Assembly (NCBI GenBank): GCA_018713975.1 | Contig: DVOB01000034.1 | Coordinates: 1-23,534, forward strand | DNA: 23,534 bases | Source: Lentihominibacter excrementipullorum | GTDB lineage: Bacteria; Bacillota; Clostridia; Peptostreptococcales; Anaerovoracaceae | Direction of reading: 5' to 3' | Shown: positions 1 to 6,105 of the stretch, one piece after another | How the letters are laid out: each line of letters starts with the position of its first letter | Position numbering within the stretch: position 1 is the stretch's first letter | Notes under the pieces: generated by a model | Seen by the model: the letters and a program-made list of their open reading frames with translations, nothing else | Told to the model about the DNA's origin: nothing | The model's database searches: none | Program-made: the position numbers and the translations under genes

Positions 1-665
1 TTCTGCTTGCCGACCACCATACTGAATTTTGCCACTCTCTCGCCGTTTATCTCTATGTATTTCCCTTCCGTCGCCGCCGCTGCCGCCGCATCCCTGTGGA
101 GGTCGATGACATAGACTGCGGTAGGATACTGCCGGGTCAGGGACTGTATCGTTTCCAGCGACCTGTTATACGACTCGTTGTAAGACGGCCTGTCATGCAT
201 CGTCTTGTCATGTATGACGTTTATACCTTTTTTCTCCAGCTCTTGCTCCAATACGATCCCTACATCTCTCACCGTACCTTCCTCCGCTTCTCTGTGATAG
301 TTGCTCTCACTGTAAGGCATGTAGGATTCGGTGCTGTGTGTATGATATATGATAACGAGAGGATCCTCCGTCACATCGATCTTCTCCACTTCTGCCGGAG
401 CCTCCTCCGCCTTCTCCTTCGTATCGTCGGAGCCGCCGTTCTGTTCCTCTGACGGCTGCTCCTCTCCGCCGGCCTTTGCCGTTTTCTCTCCCGGCGCATC
501 ACGGTTTATCTGCGTCACCTGGCCTATACACAGCTCTCCCAGCTCCTTCTCATCTATCCACCCCAGACCGGCAGACGAAGCCGGTTCGGCTTTCAGGAAA
601 AACAAGGTGGAGCATATGAACACTAATACCGCGGCGGCGATAAGTACTCTGTTTTTCTTTTCCAT
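1..665 (-). CDS. spoIIP: Stage II sporulation protein P (SpoIIP), C-terminus outside window
   Basis: SpoIIP is a peptidoglycan amidase/endopeptidase that works with SpoIID and SpoIIM at the sporulation septum to drive engulfment of the forespore. The ATG at 665-663 follows a good RBS (GGAGGACAACT). The visible 221 residues start with a membrane anchor (about residues 7-24), then a Glu/Lys/Pro-rich linker (about 55-95), then the family hallmark YHTHSTESY with His108, His110 and Glu113, which are the expected zinc/catalytic residues. The DLHRDA segment further on also fits the family. The gene lies 22 bp downstream of gpr on the same strand, the arrangement seen in Bacillus and many clostridia, so the two are probably co-transcribed in the developing spore. 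The reading frame is open to the left edge, so the end of the catalytic domain is missing here. Confidence 0.93.
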   Translation of the reverse strand, partial: MEKKNRVLIAAAVLVFICSTLFFLKAEPASSAGLGWIDEKELGELCIGQVTQINRDAPGEKTAKAGGEEQPSEEQNGGSDDTKEKAEEAPAEVEKIDVTEDPLVIIYHTHSTESYMPYSESNYHREAEEGTVRDVGIVLEQELEKKGINVIHDKTMHDRPSYNESYNRSLETIQSLTRQYPTAVYVIDLHRDAAAAAATEGKYIEINGERVAKFSMVVGKQ

Positions 666-687
666 AGTTGTCCTCCAAAGATTTCTT

Positions 688-1620
688 TTACGAATATATG
701 CCGGGATGCAGCGTTTTATTTATTCCATTGGCGATTATATCCGAAAAATCTTTTATCAGCATGTCTATGTCGGTGGATGTGACTATCATCTGACGGTCAT
801 ACTCTTCCATATATCTCTCCATTTTTTCAACATTTTCCACATTGTCAGCCAGAGCATCTCCTATGACCGTTGTGATATCTATGACCGTAGGAACGCCTAT
901 GGCCACTACTCTGGCTCCCACCGTTTCCTCGTCGATACCTGTCCTGTGATTCCCCGTTCCTGCTCCGGGCGAAATACCAGTATCGGTTATCTGTACTGTA
1001 GTATTGAGCCGCTGTATGTCCCTTGCCGCCAGAGAATCGATGACTATCACTACTTCCGGACGGACCAGGCGCGCTATCTCCGACACGATCTCTGCTGTTT
1101 CCATACCTGTAGTCGCCGTGACACCCGGGGCTATGCAGCTCACTCTTGACATCTCATCATCCTCATCGGCGCCGAACATCTCAAACAGATGGTTGGTCAC
1201 CCTTATCTTGGAAACCGCTGCAGGCCCCAGAGAATCAGGGGTCACCATGGCGTTTCCCAGTCCTGCCACCAGTACCTTCAGCCGGCTGTGGAATTTTATG
1301 AGTCGGCTCAGTTCTCCGGCTATCACCTGTCCCGCTTTCTCCTTTGTCTCCTCTGCTCCCTCAGTGATACCTTCCGCTTCGATGGTGATATAATTTCCCA
1401 TAGGTTTCTCAAGCCTCGCTTCACCGGCAAGGCTGGTTATCTCTATCCTGGTGACACTGACTCCGTCGCCGCATTCCTCCTTTTCCACCGATATCCCATC
1501 CGCTGCGCCTCCTGCCGGGCTTCCTTCCCTTTTTCCGCCCGCCTTATCGCCACTGTCATCCGCCTTGGAGACAGCCATCTCCATCCTCTCTATGGCCAGA
1601 TCTGTCCTGTACTTCATCAT
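688..1620 (-). CDS. gpr: Germination protease (GPR), spore protease
   Basis: GPR is the aspartic-type (A25) protease that degrades small acid-soluble spore proteins when spores germinate; it is made as a zymogen. The product of about 310 residues shows the family opening YRTDLAIE and conserved blocks such as VAGLGN, TPDSLGP and PGVTATTGMET, and the IVIDSLAARD core. I prefer the ATG at 1620 because AAAGGAG lies 6 bp before it; the in-frame ATG at 1638 would place that RBS inside the coding region. A Gly/Asp/Lys-rich low-complexity stretch (about residues 20-45) sits between the opening and the first conserved strand. The gene is divergent from rpsT and is followed by spoIIP, a conserved neighbourhood. 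Forespore sigma-factor control is expected from the family. Confidence 0.93.
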   Translation of the reverse strand: MMKYRTDLAIERMEMAVSKADDSGDKAGGKREGSPAGGAADGISVEKEECGDGVSVTRIEITSLAGEARLEKPMGNYITIEAEGITEGAEETKEKAGQVIAGELSRLIKFHSRLKVLVAGLGNAMVTPDSLGPAAVSKIRVTNHLFEMFGADEDDEMSRVSCIAPGVTATTGMETAEIVSEIARLVRPEVVIVIDSLAARDIQRLNTTVQITDTGISPGAGTGNHRTGIDEETVGARVVAIGVPTVIDITTVIGDALADNVENVEKMERYMEEYDRQMIVTSTDIDMLIKDFSDIIANGINKTLHPGIYS

Positions 1621-1655
1621 GTTCGTCTCCTTTTGCATTTTCTACGATTTTTCCC

Positions 1656-1684
1656 TTGCAAATCCTCTTTTATTCATATATACT
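1656..1684 (+). promoter_or_regulatory. Sigma-A-type promoter of rpsT
   Basis: TTGCAA (1656-1661), a 17-bp spacer and TATACT (1679-1684) lie about 50 bp before the rpsT start codon. The spacing is ideal and both hexamers are close to consensus. The spacer contains the possible gpr -35 element on the other strand. Confidence 0.7.
1671..1676 (-). promoter_or_regulatory. Possible sigma-F/sigma-G -35 element for gpr-spoIIP
   Basis: On the minus strand TGAATA lies about 50 bp upstream of the gpr start and matches the forespore sigma -35 consensus. The matching -10 region about 17 bp downstream is only a weak fit (GAAAAAT-like), so the call rests on one hexamer plus the known forespore control of gpr. 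Confidence 0.3.
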
Positions 1685-1733
1685 TTAAGTTGCGAATTTT
1701 TAGCTGTATTTTAAGAAAGTGGGGTAATTTAAA

Positions 1734-2000
1734 ATGGCAAATATTAAATCCGCAAAGAAAAGAATCCGCGTGATCGACAAGAAGACAGCCAGAAACAGAC
1801 GTGTAAAAGGTCATCTCAAGGCTATCCTGAAGTCATTCGATGCTGCTATCGAAGCAGGCGACATGGAAACTGCCAAAGAAAAACTCGCTCTGGCAGAGAA
1901 GAAGCTCATGCAGGCTGCTGCAAAGCACACTATCCATAAAAACGCCGCGTCGAGAAAGGTCTCGAGATTAACGAAGAGATTCAACAAGGCTAACGCCTAG
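1734..2000 (+). CDS. rpsT: 30S ribosomal protein S20
   Basis: S20 binds 16S rRNA in the body of the small subunit early in assembly. The product has 88 residues, the usual length, and is basic with the family N-terminus MANIKSAKKRIRVIDKK, the central KSFDAAIEAGD segment and the HKNAASRKVSRL C-terminal motif. The ATG is preceded by a modest RBS (GTGGGG). It is a single-gene unit with its own promoter and terminator, divergent from gpr as in other Firmicutes. Confidence 0.97.
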   Translation: MANIKSAKKRIRVIDKKTARNRRVKGHLKAILKSFDAAIEAGDMETAKEKLALAEKKLMQAAAKHTIHKNAASRKVSRLTKRFNKANA

Positions 2001-2062
2001 TTCTCACCCGTCCCCACCGGTGCATAAGTTAAATGCACAAGAGCTTGCTGTAAGCAAGAGAA

Positions 2063-2108
2063 CAACAAAAAGAAAAAAGATGGATGTGTCTCCCATCTTT
2101 TTTTGTTG
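2063..2108 (+). terminator. Intrinsic terminator after rpsT
   Basis: AAAAAAGATGG and CCATCTTTTTT form a stem around a 9-nt loop and run into a T tract. The outer CAACAAAAA / TTTTTGTTG arms extend the pairing, so the element could also work in the opposite direction. Confidence 0.8.
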
Positions 2109-2163
2109 CGTAAAAACCCCGGCAGCTCGAATGTCCCGGCGTTCCAGCTACTTGCAGTGAAAA

Positions 2164-2405
2164 TATCGCCACTTCGCTTGCACCCTGCCACTTACGATAA
2201 AATCCACCTTTTTTCCTGCCTCTCCGCAAGCAGAATATCGCAGACACCCTTTCACGGCGTCACTTGCGATAGTTTTTCATGTCCATCGGCAGTAAAATTA
2301 TCGCAACTGTATCATAAATCCGAAGCTGCGATAATACAGTTGAGCAGCAGAGCGAAATATGCCTCATTTTATCGCGGCGCCCGGTTTTGCGGCTCTCTCG
2401 CGATA
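2164..2405. repeat. Array of eight TATCGC/GCGATA words in alternating orientation (four inverted pairs)
   Basis: TATCGC occurs at 2164, 2236, 2299 and 2370. Its reverse complement GCGATA occurs at 2266, 2328 and 2400, with a one-base variant ACGATA at 2194. Orientation alternates strictly, and the four inner gaps are 24, 24, 23 and 24 nt. Flanks are partly shared, for example GCAGTGAAAATATCGCCACT and GCAGTAAAATTATCGCAACT. In the third pair the match extends to ATTATCGCA / TGCGATAAT. The array fills the gap between the rpsT terminator and the LD-carboxypeptidase gene. It could be a set of operators, a REP/BIME-like palindromic element, or a decayed tandem repeat with a unit of about 70 bp. No coding sequence is credible in 2001-2469. 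Confidence 0.7.
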
Positions 2406-2469
2406 TTTTGATTCAAGGCTCTGTGAATTCAAGGCTCTGCGAATCCGCATTTCTACGAAAGGAAATCTC

Positions 2470-3471
2470 ATGTGTGTTATCGAAATTCCCGCCGCTGCGC
2501 CGTCATGGCCGCCGCCGCTGAAACCCGGCGACAAGGCTGCCGTTATCGCACCATCGTCACCTCCTCCCGACACGAGGTCCGTCCTCCGCAGCGCTGTCCG
2601 CTCACTGAAAGCCCTCGGCCTGAAGCCTGTCATCATGCCCGGCTGCCGGATGCGTACAGGGCATCTGGCCGGCCCCGACAGGCAACGGGCCCGCGACATG
2701 AATGCAGCCTTCGCCGACGATGATATAAGGGGGATATTCTGCCTGAGAGGCGGCTGCGGAGCCATGAGACTGCTGCCGCTGCTGGACACAGACATCATCA
2801 GGCGACACCCCAAGGTCTTCATAGGATACAGCGACATCACCGCCCTCCATGTATTCCTCAATCAGCGCTGCGGACTCGTCACCTTCCATGGACCTATGGC
2901 CGGCGCAGATTACACGACTATGGACGCCTTCACTGTCGCTTCCATGAAACGCCGGCTTTTTCATACCGCCAGGCCCGGCCCCATAGCCGAACCGCCCGGC
3001 CGCCCTGTGGAAGCGCTCCTTCCCGGCCGTGCCGAAGGCATCCTGGCGGGAGGAAATCTGACTGTACTGGCCGCCGGACTGGGAACGCCCTATGAGATCG
3101 ATACCAGAGGCAGGATACTGTTCCTGGAAGACGTAAATGAACCGCTGTACAGGCTGGACAGAAATCTCACATCTCTGGCCCTTGCCGGTAAATTTGATGA
3201 CTGTGCCGGTGTCCTGCTGGGGACCTTCGAAGGATGCCCCCTCACATCGGGGCCGACGCCGGAGGCGCTGTCGCTGGAGGATATCCTGAAAGGCTTCCTG
3301 GAGCCGCTGGGAAAGCCTGTCGTCAGGAGCCTTCAGGCAGGTCATTCCTTCCCGCAGGTTACACTGCCGCTGGGCGCCTGCCTGCGAATGGAAGCCGAAA
3401 GGAAGGCGTCTGCCGACGAAAACGCCGTCTCCGGAATTGACGAAAGCATCGCCAATATATTTGTTTTATAA
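2470..3471 (+). CDS. LD-carboxypeptidase family protein (peptidase S66, LdcA/MccF type)
   Basis: S66 serine peptidases cleave the L-D bond of muropeptide tetrapeptides during cell-wall recycling, or inactivate microcin C-like compounds (MccF branch). I chose the ATG at 2470 because AAAGGAA precedes it by 6 bp. The open frame extends to 2359, but that stretch overlaps the TATCGC array. The 333-residue product has the expected length. Visible motifs are the GDKAAVIAPSS N-terminal strand, LRGGCGAMRLLPLLD, the nucleophile Ser121 in GYSD, Glu220 in LFLEDVNEPLYRLDR and His292 in AGHSFPQ, which give the Ser-Glu-His triad at the expected spacing. There is no signal peptide, so it is probably cytoplasmic. 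The gene is GC-rich and has a separate promoter region from deoD downstream. Whether it recycles murein or gives antibiotic immunity cannot be told from sequence. Confidence 0.9.
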   Translation: MCVIEIPAAAPSWPPPLKPGDKAAVIAPSSPPPDTRSVLRSAVRSLKALGLKPVIMPGCRMRTGHLAGPDRQRARDMNAAFADDDIRGIFCLRGGCGAMRLLPLLDTDIIRRHPKVFIGYSDITALHVFLNQRCGLVTFHGPMAGADYTTMDAFTVASMKRRLFHTARPGPIAEPPGRPVEALLPGRAEGILAGGNLTVLAAGLGTPYEIDTRGRILFLEDVNEPLYRLDRNLTSLALAGKFDDCAGVLLGTFEGCPLTSGPTPEALSLEDILKGFLEPLGKPVVRSLQAGHSFPQVTLPLGACLRMEAERKASADENAVSGIDESIANIFVL

Positions 3472-3483
3472 ATTTCCGAAACA

Positions 3484-3492
3484 TGGTATACT
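3484..3492 (+). promoter_or_regulatory. Extended -10 promoter for deoD
   Basis: TGGTATACT forms a TGn extended -10 element about 30 bp before the deoD start. No good -35 is visible (TTTTAT-like at the right distance), which is typical of extended -10 promoters. Confidence 0.5.
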
Positions 3493-3522
3493 TGTTAAAG
3501 AAAATCAAAGGAGGAAACCTGT

Positions 3523-4230
3523 ATGAGTACACATATAAACGCCGCTGACAGAAAAGATATCGCCCGATCCATCCTGCTGCCCGGCGACCCGCTGCGCGCG
3601 AAATTCATAGCTGAGAATTTCCTTGAAAATCCCAAATGCTACAACGAGATCCGCGGTATGCTGGGATATACCGGAACATATAAAGGAGTGCCTGTATCTG
3701 TCCAGGGGACCGGTATGGGGATGCCGTCAATGGGCATCTATTCGTGGGAACTGATAACAGAATACGGTGTGGAGAACCTCATCAGGATAGGGACCGCCGG
3801 CTCTTTTCACGAAGATATCAAGGTAAAGGATATCGTCATCGGCATGGCTGCCTCTACCGATTCCAATTATATCCACGCCTTCGACGTTCCGGGGACATAT
3901 GCCCCCTGCGCCAGCTATGAGCTGCTGTCCAAGGTGAGCGCCTCGTCAACGGAGCTGGGGATACCATTCAAAGCGGGAAATATCGTTTCATGCGATGTTT
4001 TTTACGAGTTGAAAGAAGACTGGTGGAAAAGATGGGCCTCCATGGGGATAATGGCAGTGGAGATGGAAGCTGCCGCCCTCTACATGAACGCGGCTTACAA
4101 CGATGTGAACGCCATCGCCATCATGACCATCAGCGACCATTTCGTTACAGGGGAGAAAGCGACTGCCCGGGAAAGAGAGACATCATTCACCGATATGATG
4201 AAGCTGGCTCTGGAAGCCGCGATAAGGTAA
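3523..4230 (+). CDS. deoD: Purine-nucleoside phosphorylase, DeoD type
   Basis: This hexameric PNP cleaves purine (deoxy)ribonucleosides with phosphate to free base and (deoxy)ribose-1-phosphate in nucleoside salvage. The 235 residues match the family length. Visible are GTGMGMPS (about 62-69) and RIGTAGS (88-94) for phosphate binding, VEMEAAALY (about 179-187) for ribose, and ISDH with Asp205 plus Arg218 in ERETSF, which correspond to catalytic Asp204 and Arg217 of the E. coli enzyme. The start ATG follows a perfect AAAGGAGG with an 8-bp spacing. It is followed after 16 bp by a DtxR-type regulator and the two are probably one transcript. Confidence 0.95.
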   Translation: MSTHINAADRKDIARSILLPGDPLRAKFIAENFLENPKCYNEIRGMLGYTGTYKGVPVSVQGTGMGMPSMGIYSWELITEYGVENLIRIGTAGSFHEDIKVKDIVIGMAASTDSNYIHAFDVPGTYAPCASYELLSKVSASSTELGIPFKAGNIVSCDVFYELKEDWWKRWASMGIMAVEMEAAALYMNAAYNDVNAIAIMTISDHFVTGEKATARERETSFTDMMKLALEAAIR

Positions 4231-4246
4231 ATATCAGGAGGTAATC

Positions 4247-4612
4247 GTGAAAATACTGGAATCTGCAGAAAACTATCTCGAGTCCATACTCATATTGAAA
4301 AACGAAAAAGGCTCCGTCAGAGCCATCGACATCGTAAACTATCTGGGCTTCTCCAAGCCAAGCGTCAGCATCGCCCTCAAGCAGCTGGAGACCAACGGCT
4401 TTATCATCAGAGATGAGGACAACCACATATTCCTCACCGACTCCGGAAAGGAGATAGCCGACTCCATATATGAACGCCATCAGCTGTTGAGCAAGCTGTT
4501 TGTGAAGATAGGAGTCAACGAAGAAACAGCCAAAGATGACGCCTGCAAGGTGGAGCACCACATCAGCCAGGAAACCTTCGAATGTCTGAAAAAGCTGTAT
4601 AACAACATGTGA
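4247..4612 (+). CDS. DtxR/MntR-family metal-dependent transcriptional regulator, short form
   Basis: Members bind DNA as dimers when loaded with Fe(II) or Mn(II) and repress metal uptake genes. The GTG start at 4247 follows AGGAGGT. The 121-residue product has an N-terminal winged helix (about 5-65, with the KPSVSIALKQLE recognition-helix region) and the first part of the metal-binding dimerisation domain (IYERHQLL with His78, then Cys100, Glu103, His104). It ends without the C-terminal SH3-like domain, so it is MntR-like in length. The ligand pattern is mixed: the MntR Asp8 position is Asn9, and the MntR Glu99 position is Cys100, as in DtxR and IdeR. That leaves metal preference open. It lies 16 bp after deoD, and no metal transporter is adjacent within the window. 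Confidence 0.87.
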   Translation: MKILESAENYLESILILKNEKGSVRAIDIVNYLGFSKPSVSIALKQLETNGFIIRDEDNHIFLTDSGKEIADSIYERHQLLSKLFVKIGVNEETAKDDACKVEHHISQETFECLKKLYNNM

Positions 4613-4686
4613 TGACAGATGACATCTCAGTGACGGAGCGGAAGCTCCGGCCACACTCCGCCACTGATTTCTTCCTGTTCTGTCAT
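4612..4686. terminator. Nested inverted repeat between convergent genes, candidate bidirectional terminator
   Basis: ATGACAGA (4612-4619) pairs with TCTGTCAT (4679-4686). Inside, CAGTG and CGGAG (from 4628) pair with CTCCG and CACTG (to 4666). The structure fills the whole gap between the stop codons of the DtxR-type gene and comEA. Neither side has a clean T tract, so termination efficiency is uncertain. Confidence 0.5.
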
Positions 4687-5324
4687 ACCTTTATATCATC
4701 TTTCATCTTCTCGAATGTCTTATCCCCTATACCGGACACATTCTTTATATCCTCCACATCCCTGAACCGGCCATTTTCCTCGCGATACTCTATTATTTTC
4801 TCTGCCGTGACGGGCCCAACGCCATCCAGCTCCTGCAGCTGCCGGGAATCGGCGGTGTTGATATTTATCTTACCGTCGGAATAGTCGGCCGCACGCTGGC
4901 TGCCGTCCGATCCTGTCCCTCCTGCCATGCCGCTTTCCTCCGTCATCAGGGCCGGAACATATATCTTCTCGCCGTCTTCCACAAAGGCCGCTCTGTTTAT
5001 CTCGGTGATATCAGCGTTCTCCGTCAGTCCGCCTGCCGCCTCTATAGCATCGCCTACCCTGCTGCCTTCATCCAGCTCCACCACCATGGGATTGTTGACT
5101 TCCCCTCCCACATCCACCACTATGGCGGCAGCGGTCGGCTGACTGGCCACGGCAGGCTGCGTCACATCCTCCTCTTCCTCTTCGCCGCCGCCCGGCGCAA
5201 AAATAAAAAAGGCAGCGATGACCGCCACAGCGGTCACACCCACCTTTATGAGCATGTCCTTGTTTTCTTCCAGGAACTCCCTCAGCTTCCCGTTTTCTTT
5301 CACATATTCCAACAATCTCTTCAT
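4683..5324 (-). CDS. comEA: ComEA-type competence protein (SLBB and helix-hairpin-helix DNA receptor)
   Basis: ComEA is the membrane-anchored double-stranded DNA receptor of natural transformation. The 213 residues show a cytoplasmic N-terminus, one membrane segment (about 24-43), an acidic Gly/Glu-rich stretch, an SLBB domain (about 67-125: VVDVGGEVNNP, GDAIEAAGGL, INRAAFVEDGEKIYVP), a flexible linker and a C-terminal helix-hairpin-helix pair (about 152-213: ININTADSRQLQELDGVGPV and VSGIGDKTFEKMK). This is the standard ComEA layout. The ATG follows AAAGGAGG at good spacing. No comEC or comEB is adjacent, so it stands as a single unit with its own strong promoter; whether the strain is transformable cannot be judged. 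Confidence 0.92.
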   Translation of the reverse strand: MKRLLEYVKENGKLREFLEENKDMLIKVGVTAVAVIAAFFIFAPGGGEEEEEDVTQPAVASQPTAAAIVVDVGGEVNNPMVVELDEGSRVGDAIEAAGGLTENADITEINRAAFVEDGEKIYVPALMTEESGMAGGTGSDGSQRAADYSDGKININTADSRQLQELDGVGPVTAEKIIEYREENGRFRDVEDIKNVSGIGDKTFEKMKDDIKV

Positions 5325-5347
5325 GACCGATACCTCCTTTGCCCATT

Positions 5348-5376
5348 ATATTACATTTATTGGAAGTATTTGTCAA
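5348..5376 (-). promoter_or_regulatory. Near-consensus sigma-A promoter of comEA
   Basis: On the minus strand TTGACA (5376-5371), a 17-bp spacer and TAATAT (5353-5348) lie 24 bp before the comEA start codon. The perfect -35 suggests constitutive expression rather than a competence-only signal. Confidence 0.75.
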
Positions 5377-5427
5377 TATGTTTTGTAGGATTTTCCATAT
5401 GGATCGTGATATACTGGGATGGATATC

Positions 5428-6105
5428 TCATCTGAAATATATTTCCTCGCGGGTGATATCCGCCTCGTTCCTGTCGTAAACCAAACCGAAACGTTTTCTC
5501 ACAGTCTCCATCAACAGCTCAGGACTTAGATTCGAAACACTGCCGGAATCCAGCACAGCTTCTATGATCAGAGCCTGGCCGCCCGACACGCCGTTGGAGG
5601 AAAAGCTTATATCCCTTATCATCGGTCTTATATCGACCTCCAGCAGCTCCTTCTTTTTCTTCTGCTTCTTCATCGCCAGTATCCTCTCCTGGCTCATATA
5701 TGTCCGTCCCATCTCTTCCACAGGGATGCCCGGCCTTTCCTGCAGCGGTATCTCTATCAGATACCTGGCCGCCACAGTGCGGGCCGCCAGAGTCTTGCCC
5801 CCTTCTTCGACCCGGACGCACTCTTTTATTTTCAGTCCTTCCGGCATCAGCTCCGCCAGCTGCTGTCTGATGATATCAGCCTCATATTCCTCCTCTGTCT
5901 CCATTTCCATCAGCTCGTTGAGGCCGATATATCCCAGGGACAGAGGCTGAGCGAAACTGATCTTGGGATGAGGATTGAACCCTTTGGAATAACCCAGCCT
6001 TATCCCCGACCTCTTTATCGCTCTGTAGAAGAGCCTCATCAGATCCAGGTGGGAAATATAACATACATTTCCTTCTTTAGAAAATTTAAGTATATATTTA
6101 AACAT
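5428..6105 (-). CDS. DUF2344 (TIGR03936) family protein, radical SAM-associated
   Basis: The 225-residue protein opens with the family signature (FKYILKFSKEGNVCYISHLDLMR, then RSGIRLGYSKGFNPHPKISF). This family is nearly always encoded next to, or fused to, the B12-binding radical SAM protein found just upstream. Its start overlaps the end of that gene by 8 bp, which points to translational coupling and a shared function. The biochemical role is not established. No signal peptide or membrane segment is visible. Confidence 0.9.
   Translation of the reverse strand: MFKYILKFSKEGNVCYISHLDLMRLFYRAIKRSGIRLGYSKGFNPHPKISFAQPLSLGYIGLNELMEMETEEEYEADIIRQQLAELMPEGLKIKECVRVEEGGKTLAARTVAARYLIEIPLQERPGIPVEEMGRTYMSQERILAMKKQKKKKELLEVDIRPMIRDISFSSNGVSGGQALIIEAVLDSGSVSNLSPELLMETVRKRFGLVYDRNEADITREEIYFR

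Noticed and set aside
2164..2405. CRISPR array
   Set aside because: Repeats are only six bases, alternate in orientation and have no constant long repeat or unique spacers; no cas genes nearby.
2359..2469. Upstream extension of the LD-carboxypeptidase from ATG 2359
   Set aside because: No RBS; it overlaps the alternating repeat array, and homologues start near the chosen ATG.
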